Below, piece by piece: positions 34,986-43,792 of a stretch of DNA of 64,000 nt. The stretch comes from Zhengella sp020637775 (lineage in GTDB: Bacteria; Pseudomonadota; Alphaproteobacteria; Rhizobiales; Rhizobiaceae): the NCBI RefSeq assembly GCF_041397485.1, contig NZ_JAWKWO010000001.1:372001-436000 (forward strand), read 5' to 3'. Positions within the stretch are counted from its first letter, which is position 1. Every line of letters starts with the position of its first letter. The position numbers and the translations under genes were made by a program. The notes below the pieces were generated by a model. It was not told the DNA's origin and did no database searches. It saw nothing but the letters and a program-made list of their open reading frames with translations.

Positions 34986-37070
34986 TTACTCTGCGGCCTG
35001 GCGGAAACCATTGCGGGCGAGCGCGGAACACTCCGCCATGACGGCGGAGGCGCGGGCGACCGGATTGGTCAGGTAGAAATCAGCCACCGGCGATACGAAC
35101 GGCGCCTTGTTGAGACGGCCGCCCTTCTTCGCCAGCGCCTCGATGCCGGCAGTGGAACCCGCGGCAATCTCGTCGGCGTCCGCCATGTGCGGATGGGCCT
35201 CATGAAGAGCGGAACGCAACTGCCTGAGCGAATCATAGGGCAGCTTCTTGCCGAGCACTTCGGAAAGCGCGCGCAGGATCGCCCAGTCCTCCTTCGCATC
35301 CCCCGGTGCAAAACCGGCCCGCGCGGCAATCTGCACGCGGCCTTCGGTGTTCACATAGGTGCCGGATTTCTCGGTATAGGCAGCCGCCGGCAGGATGACA
35401 TCGGCCGCGTGCGCGCCGGCATCGCCGTGGGTGCCGATATAGACGGTGAACGCGCCGCCGATCTGGCCCATGTCGAACTCATCGGCACCGAGCAGGAACA
35501 GCACGTCCATGGCGCCACCCAGCATGCCGGCCACGTCCTTGCCACCCTCGCCCGGCACGAAGCCGATATCGAGACCGCCGACGCGCGATGCCGCGGTGTG
35601 CAGCATGGCAAAGCCGTTCCAGTCCGCACCGACCGCGCCGCAGGCAACCGCCAGCTTCGCCGCATGGGCAAGAACCGCCGCGCCATCGGTGCGGGCAAGT
35701 GCGCCCTGCCCGACGACGATCATCGGCCGCTCGGCATCTTTCAGCGTCCGGAAGAAGGCGCCCTCACCCGCAGCCAGTTCCTTGAGCGTATCCGGGCCGG
35801 CACCCAGCATTTCATAGTCGTAGCGCAGGTCGCCCATTTCGCCGATGACGCCGATGGGAAAATTGTCCATGCGCCAGCGCTTGCGGATGCGCGCATTGAG
35901 CACCGACGCCTCGAAACGCGGGTTCGCGCCAATGACCAGCAGCGCGTCGGCATCCTCGATGCCTTCGATCGTCGGGTTGAACAGGTAGGTTTCCCGGCCA
36001 AGCGCGGGATCGTGCGGCGCGCCATCCTGGCGGCAATCGATATTGGCCGATCCCAGCGATTCCATCAGCTGGCGCAGCGCGAACATTTCCTCGACGGCGG
36101 CCAGATCGCCGGCAATGGCGCCGATCCTGTCGCCCGAGGTCTTCGCGACCGCGTCGCGAATGGCGGCGAAGGCCTCAGCCCAGCTTGCCGCCTGAAGGCG
36201 CCCGTCACGCTTGACATAGGGCCGGTCGAGACGCTGCGTGCGCAATCCGTCCCAGACAAAACGCGACTTGTCGGAAATCCATTCCTCGTTCACCTGCTCG
36301 TTGACGCGCGGCATGATGCGCATCACTTCGCGGCCGCGGGTGTCGACCCGGATGGCCGAACCGACCGCGTCCATGACATCGATGGTTTCGGTCTTGGTCA
36401 GTTCCCACGGACGTGCCTGGAAGGCGTAGGGCCGGGAGGTCAGCGCGCCGACCGGGCACAGGTCGATGACATTGCCCTGCAGTTCGGACGTCATCGCCTG
36501 TTCGAGATAGGTGGTGATTTCGGCATCCTCGCCGCGGCCGATCAGGCCCAGTTCGGAAATGCCGGCCACTTCCGTGGTGAAGCGGACGCAGCGCGTGCAG
36601 TGGATGCAGCGCGTCATGATCGTCTTGACCAGCGGGCCGATATACTTGTCTTCCACGGCGCGCTTGTTCTCGGTGTAGCGGGAGGCATCGACACCGAAGG
36701 CCATGGCCTGGTCCTGCAGGTCGCACTCGCCGCCCTGGTCGCAGATCGGGCAGTCCAGCGGGTGGTTGATGAGCAGGAACTCCATCACGCCTTCGCGGGC
36801 CTTCTTGACCATGGGCGTGTTGGTGAAGACTTCCGGCGACTCGCCATTGGGGCCAGGGCGCAGGTCGCGCACGCCCATGGCGCAGGAGGCGGCCGGCTTG
36901 GGCGGCCCGCCTTTCACCTCGACAAGGCACATGCGGCAATTGCCGGCGATCGACAACCGCTCGTGAAAGCAGAAACGCGGAACCTCGGCACCGGCCTCCT
37001 CGCACGCCTGCAACAGCGTGAAATGGTCCGGAACCTCGATCTCCTTGCCGTCAACCCTGATCTTAGCCAT
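34986..37070 (-). CDS. nuoG: NADH-quinone oxidoreductase subunit G
   Basis: Largest peripheral-arm subunit of complex I, about 694 residues. N-terminal 2Fe-2S ferredoxin domain (FCFHERLSIAGNCRMC, about 34-50), then HPLDCPICDQGGECDL (about 99-114), then two 4Fe-4S motifs (RCIHCTRCVRF and DLCPVGAL), followed by a molybdopterin-oxidoreductase-like domain without cofactor. The start at 37070 (MAKIRVDGKEIEV) matches rhizobial NuoG; Met codons at 37076 and 37082 are alternatives. A strong hairpin lies in the gap upstream of it. Confidence 0.96.
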   Translation of the reverse strand: MAKIRVDGKEIEVPDHFTLLQACEEAGAEVPRFCFHERLSIAGNCRMCLVEVKGGPPKPAASCAMGVRDLRPGPNGESPEVFTNTPMVKKAREGVMEFLLINHPLDCPICDQGGECDLQDQAMAFGVDASRYTENKRAVEDKYIGPLVKTIMTRCIHCTRCVRFTTEVAGISELGLIGRGEDAEITTYLEQAMTSELQGNVIDLCPVGALTSRPYAFQARPWELTKTETIDVMDAVGSAIRVDTRGREVMRIMPRVNEQVNEEWISDKSRFVWDGLRTQRLDRPYVKRDGRLQAASWAEAFAAIRDAVAKTSGDRIGAIAGDLAAVEEMFALRQLMESLGSANIDCRQDGAPHDPALGRETYLFNPTIEGIEDADALLVIGANPRFEASVLNARIRKRWRMDNFPIGVIGEMGDLRYDYEMLGAGPDTLKELAAGEGAFFRTLKDAERPMIVVGQGALARTDGAAVLAHAAKLAVACGAVGADWNGFAMLHTAASRVGGLDIGFVPGEGGKDVAGMLGGAMDVLFLLGADEFDMGQIGGAFTVYIGTHGDAGAHAADVILPAAAYTEKSGTYVNTEGRVQIAARAGFAPGDAKEDWAILRALSEVLGKKLPYDSLRQLRSALHEAHPHMADADEIAAGSTAGIEALAKKGGRLNKAPFVSPVADFYLTNPVARASAVMAECSALARNGFRQAAE

Positions 37071-37114
37071 CTTCATTTCCACGTTTTCAGAAGCGGCCTT
37101 GCCGCCTGACTTGA

Positions 37115-37144
37115 GGCATCCCGGCGGGCGTGCCGCGGGATGCC
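37115..37144 (-). other. Intercistronic hairpin before nuoG
   Basis: A perfect 9-bp inverted repeat GGCATCCCG (37115-37123) / CGGGATGCC (37136-37144) with a 12-nt centre, between the extra helix-hairpin-helix gene and nuoG. No T run follows on either strand, so it is more likely an RNA processing or stability element than a terminator. Confidence 0.5.
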
Positions 37145-37163
37145 CAGGTTCCTGTTCCGGCCG

Positions 37164-37955
37164 CTAGCCGGTCGTCGTCACGTTTCCGTCTTCGCGCGCC
37201 GCAGCAAGTTCCGATGCCTGGGCGATCCAGCCATCGCGCTCGATGCGCCCCTTGAAGGCAAGGTAATCATCGACCCATGCCACCTGCTCGGGCGTCCAGG
37301 CCGCGACCTGCGCAAAGGTCCAGATGCCCAGTCCATTGAGCTTTTCCTCAAGCCTGGGTCCGATTCCCGCGATCCGCTTCAGATCGTCGGCATGCTCCGG
37401 CCTGTCCATGCCCGACGGACGCCGGAAGTCCTCCGGCATGATCGCGCCGGCCGCGTCCGCGGCCTCATCCGGCCCGATGATGGCCGCAGAACCGGCGCCT
37501 TCCATGGTGCGGGCGACCGTATCGGCATCCTCGGCCATGCCTGACAGGACATGTTCGCCGACTTCGACGAAATCCTTCGCGGCATGCTCCATGTCCGCAT
37601 AGACGGTCTTGGTCGCGGCTGCGAAGAAGGACATGGGATTGGCCATGGCCATGCCGAAGGAATCGGAATCCTCGTCCTCGGCGTTCCAGAACAGGACAGG
37701 CGCCTTGAACGGCGCGTCAATGGACGGCACCCGGCCGGCAGACGCGGCGGCGCCGTGCAATGTCCCGATCACCGCCCCCCAGTACTGGGCCACCATGCCA
37801 AGGCCGAGCGCCGGACCGGCCATCAGCATGGCCGGTGAAGCCAGTGGCATGCCTGCGCCTGAATTTGCTGTCATCGCCCTGGTCATGGTTCTCAACGCGG
37901 ATTCATACACACTGGCGCCCTGGGCGAAGTCGTTGGGTATTCCACATGTCGACAT
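37164..37955 (-). CDS. Helix-hairpin-helix domain protein encoded between nuoF and nuoG
   Basis: 263-residue protein with two parts. The N-terminal 150 or so residues are Ala/Met-rich and helical (for example FAQGASVYESALRTMTRAM and a hydrophobic stretch near 41-65), resembling phasin-like helical proteins only in composition. The C-terminal part (about 190-250) is an H3TH/flap-endonuclease-like domain (LKRIAGIGPRLEEKLNGLGI), nearly the same as the C-terminus of NuoE in this operon. The start at 37955 has AAGGAG 7 nt upstream. It is an operon member of unknown function, probably associated with complex I. Confidence 0.75.
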   Translation of the reverse strand: MSTCGIPNDFAQGASVYESALRTMTRAMTANSGAGMPLASPAMLMAGPALGLGMVAQYWGAVIGTLHGAAASAGRVPSIDAPFKAPVLFWNAEDEDSDSFGMAMANPMSFFAAATKTVYADMEHAAKDFVEVGEHVLSGMAEDADTVARTMEGAGSAAIIGPDEAADAAGAIMPEDFRRPSGMDRPEHADDLKRIAGIGPRLEEKLNGLGIWTFAQVAAWTPEQVAWVDDYLAFKGRIERDGWIAQASELAAAREDGNVTTTG

Positions 37956-38035
37956 CGGCAATCTCCTTGTTTCCGGTCGAACCGGCCCTCGATTGCGTTT
38001 CCCTGGCGCCGGGTGAATTCCCGGCTTGCCCTTCC

Positions 38036-39340
38036 CTATTCCGCCGCCACCATCACCGGTTCGGCCCGGTGGCTGTTTCTCGTGAATTCATCAATGCGCC
38101 GCTCGATTTCCGGCCGGAAATGGCGGATGAGACCCTGGATCGGCCAGGCTGCGGCATCACCGAGCGCACAGATGGTATGCCCTTCCACCTGCTTGGTCAC
38201 ATCAAGCAGCATGTCGATCTCGCGCTTGTGCGCCTCACCGCGCACCAGCCGCTCCATGACGCGCCACATCCAGCCGGTGCCCTCGCGGCACGGCGTACAC
38301 TGGCCGCAGCTTTCGTGCTTGTAGAAGTAGGACAGGCGCGCGATCGCCTTCACGATGTCTGTCGACTTGTCCATCACGATCACGGCAGCGGTGCCAAGAC
38401 CGGAACGCAGTTCGCGCAGGCCGTCAAAGTCCATCGGCGCGTCCATGATCTGCTCGGCGGGCACCAGCGGAACGGAAGAACCGCCCGGAATGACTGCCAG
38501 CAGGTTGTCCCAGCCGCCGCGAATCCCACCGCAATGGCGGTCGATCAGTTCCTTGAACGGAACCGACATGGCTTCCTCGAAGGTCGCCGGCGTGTTGACG
38601 TGACCGGACACGCAGAACAGCTTGGTGCCCTTGTTGTTCTCGCGGCCGAAAGAGGCGAACCAGCCGGCACCGCGGCGCAGGATGGTCGGCGCAACTGCAA
38701 TCGACTCGACGTTGTTGACCGTGGTCGGGCATCCATAAAGCCCGACATTGGCCGGAAAAGGCGGCTTCAGGCGCGGCTGGCCCTTCTTGCCCTCCAGGCT
38801 TTCCAGCAGCGCCGTTTCCTCGCCGCAGATATAGGCGCCGGCACCGTGATGGACGAAGACGTCCATGTCCCAGCCGCACTTGTTGTCCTTGCCCAGAAGG
38901 CCCGCTTCGTAGCACTCGTCGATGGCGCGCTGCAGCGCCTCGCGCTCACGCATGAACTCGCCGCGCACGTAGATGTAGGCGGTGTGTGCGCCCATGGCGA
39001 AACCGGCGATCAGGCAGCCCTCGACCAGGGTATGCGGGTCATGACGCAGGATCTCGCGATCCTTGCAGGTGCCCGGTTCCGATTCGTCCGCATTGACCAC
39101 GAGATAATGCGGGCGCGGCCCGGCCTCCTTGGGCATGAAGGACCACTTGAGCCCGGTCGGGAAGCCAGCGCCGCCGCGGCCGCGCAGGCCCGACGCCTTC
39201 ATCTCGTTGACAATCCAGTCGCGGCCCTTGGCAACGATGTCCTTCGTGCCGTCCCAGTGACCGCGCATCATGGCGCCCTTCAGGGAACGGTCGTACTGGC
39301 CGTAGATATTGGTAAAGATGCGATCCTTGTCGGTCAGCAT
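38036..39340 (-). CDS. nuoF: NADH-quinone oxidoreductase subunit F
   Basis: NADH-oxidising subunit carrying FMN and cluster N3. 434 residues. The Gly-rich nucleotide loop GLRGRGGAGFPTGLKW (about 52-67), the FMN/NADH region CGEETALLESLEG, and the 4Fe-4S motif ESCGQCTPCREG (about 344-355) are all present. It begins 12 nt after the nuoE stop and is followed by the extra helix-hairpin-helix gene before nuoG. Confidence 0.97.
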   Translation of the reverse strand: MLTDKDRIFTNIYGQYDRSLKGAMMRGHWDGTKDIVAKGRDWIVNEMKASGLRGRGGAGFPTGLKWSFMPKEAGPRPHYLVVNADESEPGTCKDREILRHDPHTLVEGCLIAGFAMGAHTAYIYVRGEFMREREALQRAIDECYEAGLLGKDNKCGWDMDVFVHHGAGAYICGEETALLESLEGKKGQPRLKPPFPANVGLYGCPTTVNNVESIAVAPTILRRGAGWFASFGRENNKGTKLFCVSGHVNTPATFEEAMSVPFKELIDRHCGGIRGGWDNLLAVIPGGSSVPLVPAEQIMDAPMDFDGLRELRSGLGTAAVIVMDKSTDIVKAIARLSYFYKHESCGQCTPCREGTGWMWRVMERLVRGEAHKREIDMLLDVTKQVEGHTICALGDAAAWPIQGLIRHFRPEIERRIDEFTRNSHRAEPVMVAAE

Positions 39341-39352
39341 GTCATCTCTCCC

Positions 39353-40579
39353 TTATCGCGGCTCTTTGCCGAAGACGCGGACATATTCCTCACGCCCGCC
39401 CTTGGCGAGCGCCTTGGCCTGCTTGACCCAGTCGTCACGGTCGATGCGGCCCTTGAAACGCAGGTAGCCGTCCACCCATTCGCGCTCGGCCTTTTTCCAC
39501 GAGGCGACCTGGGCAAAGGTATAGATGCCGAGTTCGTTGAGGATGCCCTCGATCTTGGGGCCGACGCCGGAAATCATCTTCAGGTCATCGGGTTCCGCCG
39601 GTTTCTCGATGCCAGCGGGGCGGTTCTTGTCGTTCAGCGAGGGCTTGGCATCCTTGGCGGAGGCCGCCTCGCCGGCATCCGACGGCTCGGCCGGCTGCCC
39701 AGCCTTGCGCTTGCCGCCACCTGCAGCCGTGACATCCTCGGAGACACCGCGGCGCGTCGATGCCTTGGGCGCAGCCGGCGGCGCGGGCTCGGCGGAAACG
39801 GCCTCTTCGGCCGCAGGCGATGCCTTTTCGGGCGACGGGCCCGTCACCGCGCTGTCGGTTTCCGCAGCTTCCGTCTTGGGCCGTGCTGCCTTCGAAGGCG
39901 CGATCTCCGGATCGCCGCCATTCGGCCTGGCCTTGGAAATGGACACGCGCTTCTTCCTGATGATCGCGTCCTCGTCTGTCAGCGTCGTGGCGCCAGTCGC
40001 CGCGGCCGAGTAGACACGGCCGTTCTGCGGGCCAGGCTCGACGTTGTCGCCCTTGCCTGCCTCGAAGGCGTCGATGATTTCTTCCAGGCGCTCCGGCGTC
40101 AGGTCCTCATAGGTGTCCTTGAAGATCACGACCATGGGCGCATTCACGCAGGCGCCCTGACATTCCACCTCTTCCCAGGACAGCGTGCCCCCGGCATTGG
40201 TGTGGAAGGGTTCGGGATGGATCTTGCTCTTGCAGACCTTGATCAGATCCTCGGACCCGCGCAGCATGCAGGGCGTGGTGCCACAAACCTGGATATGGGC
40301 CTTCGTGCCAACCGGGTTCAACTGGAACTGGGTATAGAAGGTGGCCACTTCCAGAACGCGGATCTTCGGCATGTCGAGCATTTGCGAGACGTGCTCGATG
40401 GCGGCCTTCGACACCCAGCCCTCCTGCTCCTGCGCCAGCATGAGCAGCGGAATGACGGCCGATTGTTCACGGCCCTCGGGGTATTTCTTCAGCCACTTGC
40501 CGACCTCGGCGGTCATCGCCTCGTTGAAGGCGAAGCTTTCGGGCTGGACGGAGTCTTCTGCGAGACGACGGACGGACAT
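39353..40579 (-). CDS. nuoE: NADH-quinone oxidoreductase subunit E with long C-terminal extension
   Basis: 24-kDa-type subunit with a thioredoxin-like 2Fe-2S domain: ligands Cys99, Cys104, Cys140 and Cys144 (CGTTPC and CQGAC). The catalytic part ends near residue 180, as in normal NuoE. A long Ala/Pro/Glu-rich linker follows (about 200-330), then an H3TH/helix-hairpin-helix domain (LKMISGVGPKIEGILNELGI, about 335-395). Total length of 408 residues is about double that of a standard NuoE. The same domain ends the extra protein encoded between nuoF and nuoG. Long NuoE forms occur in rhizobia; the role of the extension is unknown. Confidence 0.93.
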   Translation of the reverse strand: MSVRRLAEDSVQPESFAFNEAMTAEVGKWLKKYPEGREQSAVIPLLMLAQEQEGWVSKAAIEHVSQMLDMPKIRVLEVATFYTQFQLNPVGTKAHIQVCGTTPCMLRGSEDLIKVCKSKIHPEPFHTNAGGTLSWEEVECQGACVNAPMVVIFKDTYEDLTPERLEEIIDAFEAGKGDNVEPGPQNGRVYSAAATGATTLTDEDAIIRKKRVSISKARPNGGDPEIAPSKAARPKTEAAETDSAVTGPSPEKASPAAEEAVSAEPAPPAAPKASTRRGVSEDVTAAGGGKRKAGQPAEPSDAGEAASAKDAKPSLNDKNRPAGIEKPAEPDDLKMISGVGPKIEGILNELGIYTFAQVASWKKAEREWVDGYLRFKGRIDRDDWVKQAKALAKGGREEYVRVFGKEPR

Positions 40580-41770
40580 TTAGCGATCCACCTCTCCAAA
40601 CACGATGTCAAAGGAACCGATCAGGGCCGGGATATCGCCAAGCAGATGCTTGGTTCCGATGAAATCCATAGCTGCCAAATGGGCGAAACCGGGCGCGCGC
40701 AGATGCACGCGGTAGGGACGGTTGGTACCGTCGGAGACGAGATAGACGCCGAATTCGCCCTTGGGCGCCTCGACAGCGGCATAAACCTCGCCCTCGGGCA
40801 CCTTGTAACCCTCGGTGTAGAGCTTGAAGTGATGGATGAGCGCCTCCATCGAACGCTTCATCTCGCCACGCTTGGGCGGGACGATCTTGCCGTCGGTGGC
40901 CGAAACCGGGCCCTTGCGTTCCGATCCGAGAAGGCGGTCGATGCACTGGCGCATGATCTTCACCGACTGCGCCATCTCCTCCATGCGGATCAGGTAGCGG
41001 TCGTAGCAGTCGCCGTGCTTGCCGACCGGAATCTCGAAGTCCAGTTCGTCGTAGCATTCGTAAGGCTGCGAGCGGCGCAAGTCCCAGGCCGCGCCGGAGC
41101 CGCGAACCATGACACCGGAAAAGCCGCGCTCCCAGGCCTGTTCGAGCGTCACGACGCCGATATCGACGTTACGCTGCTTGAAGATGCGGTTCTCGGTCAG
41201 CAGGCCATGCAGATCCTGCAGGGTCTGCAGGAACGGGTCGCACCACTTGCCGATGTCCTCGACAAGCTGGTCCGGGATGTCCTGATGAACGCCGCCGGGG
41301 CGGAAATAGGCGGCGTGCATGCGCGAGCCGGATGCCCGCTCATAGAACACCATCAGCTTCTCGCGTTCCTCGAAGCCCCAGAGCGGCGGCGTCAGCGCAC
41401 CGACGTCGAGCGCCTGCGTGGTGACGTTCATCAGGTGGTTGAGGATGCGGCCGATCTCGGCATAGAGCACGCGAATGAGCTGCCCGCGCTTCGGGATCTC
41501 GACGCCCACAAGGCGCTCCACCGCCAGCGCGAATGCATGCTCCTGGTTCATCGGCGCGACATAATCGAGGCGGTCGAGATAGGGCACGGCCTGGAGGTAG
41601 GTCTTGTACTCCATCAGCTTCTCGGTGCCGCGGTGCAGCAGGCCGATATGCGGGTCGGCGCGCTCCACCACCTCGCCGTCCAGTTCCAGGACAAGACGCA
41701 GCACGCCGTGCGCCGCCGGATGCTGCGGACCGAAATTGATGCTGAAATTGCGGACGTTGTGTTCAGTCAT
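40580..41770 (-). CDS. nuoD: NADH-quinone oxidoreductase subunit D
   Basis: 49-kDa subunit of complex I, which forms the quinone site with NuoB. 396 residues. The N-terminal motif FGPQHPAAHGVLRLVLELDG (about 13-32) includes the quinone-site His; the C-terminus ends DIVFGEVDR as usual. Its stop directly abuts the nuoE start, and it begins 9 nt after nuoC. It is a separate gene, not fused with nuoC. Confidence 0.97.
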   Translation of the reverse strand: MTEHNVRNFSINFGPQHPAAHGVLRLVLELDGEVVERADPHIGLLHRGTEKLMEYKTYLQAVPYLDRLDYVAPMNQEHAFALAVERLVGVEIPKRGQLIRVLYAEIGRILNHLMNVTTQALDVGALTPPLWGFEEREKLMVFYERASGSRMHAAYFRPGGVHQDIPDQLVEDIGKWCDPFLQTLQDLHGLLTENRIFKQRNVDIGVVTLEQAWERGFSGVMVRGSGAAWDLRRSQPYECYDELDFEIPVGKHGDCYDRYLIRMEEMAQSVKIMRQCIDRLLGSERKGPVSATDGKIVPPKRGEMKRSMEALIHHFKLYTEGYKVPEGEVYAAVEAPKGEFGVYLVSDGTNRPYRVHLRAPGFAHLAAMDFIGTKHLLGDIPALIGSFDIVFGEVDR

Positions 41771-41779
41771 CTGACCGCC

Positions 41780-42385
41780 TCACCCCTTCGCCTTCTCGTC
41801 GCCGGGCAGCACGTATTCGGTGCCTTCCCAGGGCGAAAGGAAATCGAAATTGCGGAATTCCTGCTTCAGTTCGACCGGTTCGTAGACCACGCGCTTGACC
41901 TCGTCGTCCCAGCGCACTTCCCAATAGCCGGTCAGCGGGAAATCCTTGCGCAGGGGATGCCCCTCGAAACCGTAGTCGGTCAGGATGCGGCGCAGGTCCG
42001 GGTGGCCGGTGAACAGGACGCCATACATGTCATAGGTCTCGCGCTCGAACCATTCGGCACCCGGAAAGACGCCCGTGATCGAGGGCACGGTGCTGTCCTC
42101 GTCGGCCTGAACCTTCACCCGCACGCGCATGTTCTGGCGCGGCGACAGAAGGTGGTAAACCACATCGAACCGGCGGGCACGCGCCGGATAGTCGGCGCCG
42201 CAGACATCGATGAAAGACACGAACTGGCACTGGACATCGTCGCGCAGGAAGGTCAGCACATTGACAATATCGCCTGCCTCGGCCTCCAGCGTCAGCTCGC
42301 CATAGGCGACCTTGGCGTCCGTGATCTGGCCGTCCAGCTTCTCGGTGACATAGGCCGCGAGATCCTTCAAAGCCTCTTCGTTCAT
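41780..42385 (-). CDS. nuoC: NADH-quinone oxidoreductase subunit C
   Basis: 30-kDa subunit of complex I, 201 residues. The signature ERETYDMYGVLFTGHPDLRR (about 130-149) and the following PLRKDFPLTGY are clear. The start at 42385 (MNEEALKDL) is preferred; upstream in-frame residues are the shadow of nuoB. It begins 16 nt after the nuoB stop. Confidence 0.96.
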   Translation of the reverse strand: MNEEALKDLAAYVTEKLDGQITDAKVAYGELTLEAEAGDIVNVLTFLRDDVQCQFVSFIDVCGADYPARARRFDVVYHLLSPRQNMRVRVKVQADEDSTVPSITGVFPGAEWFERETYDMYGVLFTGHPDLRRILTDYGFEGHPLRKDFPLTGYWEVRWDDEVKRVVYEPVELKQEFRNFDFLSPWEGTEYVLPGDEKAKG

Positions 42386-42401
42386 GGCCGGATGCGTCCT
42401 C

Positions 42402-42983
42402 TCAGCGTTCAATGGTGCCGGTGCGGCGGATCTTCTTCTGCAGCAGCAGGATGCCGTAGAGAAGCGCCTCGGCGGTGGGCGGGCAGCCCGGAACATAGAT
42501 GTCGACCGGCACGATGCGGTCGCAGCCGCGCACCACAGAATAGGAATAGTGGTAGTAGCCGCCGCCATTGGCGCAGGAGCCCATGGAAATGACGTAGCGC
42601 GGCTCCGGCATCTGGTCGTAGACCCGGCGCATGGCCGGCGCCATCTTGTTGGTCAGCGTACCGGCGACGATCATCACGTCGGACTGGCGCGGGCTGGCGC
42701 GCGGCGCGGTGCCGAAGCGCTCCACGTCATAGCGCGGCATGGACACCTGCATGAGCTCGACGGCGCAGCAGGCAAGGCCGAAGGTCATCCACATCAGCGA
42801 ACCGGTGCGCGCCCAGGTGACCAGGGCGTCGGTGGACGTGACAATGAAGCCCTTGTCGGACAGTTCGGCGTTGATCTCGCCGAAGAAAACGTCGTCCGAG
42901 CCGACCGGCTTGCCGGTCTTGGGATCGACGATCCCCTTGGGCTGGGGCGCGATCAGCGTGGTGGTATTGTCGCTCAGTCCCAT
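42402..42983 (-). CDS. nuoB: NADH-quinone oxidoreductase subunit B
   Basis: Carries cluster N2, which passes electrons to quinone. 193 residues. Adjacent ligands Cys72-Cys73 (LACCAVELMQ), a third in GSCANGGG (about 137) and a fourth in PGCPPTAEALLYG (about 167) are all present. The start at 42983 (MGLSDNTTTL) lies inside the end of nuoA (10-nt overlap). Upstream in-frame codons are less likely. Confidence 0.97.
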   Translation of the reverse strand: MGLSDNTTTLIAPQPKGIVDPKTGKPVGSDDVFFGEINAELSDKGFIVTSTDALVTWARTGSLMWMTFGLACCAVELMQVSMPRYDVERFGTAPRASPRQSDVMIVAGTLTNKMAPAMRRVYDQMPEPRYVISMGSCANGGGYYHYSYSVVRGCDRIVPVDIYVPGCPPTAEALLYGILLLQKKIRRTGTIER

Positions 42984-43339
42984 TCCAGCGCTCCCTTTTT
43001 CCATTCATAGACGAAGCCGATGGTCAGGATGGCCAGGAACACCATCATCGACCAGAAGCCGAACCAGCCGATTTCACCGAAGGAGACAGCCCACGGGAAG
43101 AGAAATGCCACTTCGAGATCGAAGATGATGAACAGGATGGCGACGAGGTAATACCGCACGTCGAACTTCATGCGCGCATCGTCGAAGGCGTCGAAGCCGC
43201 ATTCGTATGCCGAAAGCTTCGCGGGATCCGGGTTCTTGTAAGCCAGAACGAAGGGCGCGAACATCAGCGCGAGGCCGATGACAAGGCAGAGTCCCAGGAA
43301 GATGATGATCGGCAGGTATGAGCTGAGGAGATCGTTCAT
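42974..43339 (-). CDS. nuoA: NADH-quinone oxidoreductase subunit A
   Basis: First gene of the complex I operon: a three-helix membrane subunit of 121 residues. The conserved loop YECGFDAFDDARMKFDVRYY (about 45-64) holds the quinone-site Cys. The start at 43339 (MNDLLSSYLPII) opens the first helix and has AAGG upstream; the 19 upstream in-frame codons are polar and unlikely. Confidence 0.97.
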   Translation of the reverse strand: MNDLLSSYLPIIIFLGLCLVIGLALMFAPFVLAYKNPDPAKLSAYECGFDAFDDARMKFDVRYYLVAILFIIFDLEVAFLFPWAVSFGEIGWFGFWSMMVFLAILTIGFVYEWKKGALEWD

Positions 43340-43711
43340 GACCTTGCTTTCTTGCCGGCGGCGATCGGCGATCCGGGGTCTTGCCTCTTGGATCAACGCA
43401 CCGCCTGACGGAGGCGCGGAGGCAGACCGGCGGGCCTGGCCGCAACGGTTGTTGCAACGCGGCGAGGGTTAGCCCAGAGGGTGGCGCGACGCAAGAGCAA
43501 CATTGGTGATATACGGCAAAAGATTGTCGTCCTTGACGAAAACCTGCCATCGGGCCGCGCGCGAGACATCAAGGTCACATTTGCCAGCCGAAGGCGCCGG
43601 CAGGCCCGCCTTCCATGGTCCAAGCACGGGAAGGCCCTCCGTTCAGCCCTTTCCGGGCAATCGCGCGATTGCGGCGCCGCGGGCCCACGCCTACTTGCGG
43701 AGCCTCGTTTC
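43340..43711. other. Region upstream of the nuo operon
   Basis: About 370 bp between nuoA and the TRAP operon terminator, expected to hold the nuo promoter. No convincing -35/-10 pair was found on the reverse strand; the best is TTGCGT-N17-TAACCC (within about 43460-43490), which is weak. Short open frames here have no recognisable product. Confidence 0.4.
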
Positions 43712-43745
43712 AAAAAACCCCGCGCAGGCAATGCCTTGCGCGGGG
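43712..43745 (-). terminator. Rho-independent terminator of the TRAP transporter operon
   Basis: A GC-rich inverted repeat (43718-43745; outer arms CCCCGCGC/GCGCGGGG, inner GGC/GCC with a small bulge), followed on the reverse strand by TTTTTT (43717-43712). It lies 48 nt past the dctP-like stop. Confidence 0.85.
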
Positions 43746-43792
43746 TGCTTGATTTTTCGATTCAACGGCGGCGGCGATCGCCCCCGCAGCGC

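Noticed and set aside
34254..37109. A 951-codon forward open frame
   Set aside because: Antisense shadow of nuoH and nuoG; no domain and low-complexity Arg/Gln/Asp content.
37760..42592. A 1610-codon open frame on the forward strand
   Set aside because: It lies antisense to nuoF, nuoE, nuoD and nuoC, which are unmistakable. Long antisense frames are expected in GC-rich genes with biased third positions, and the translation matches no family.
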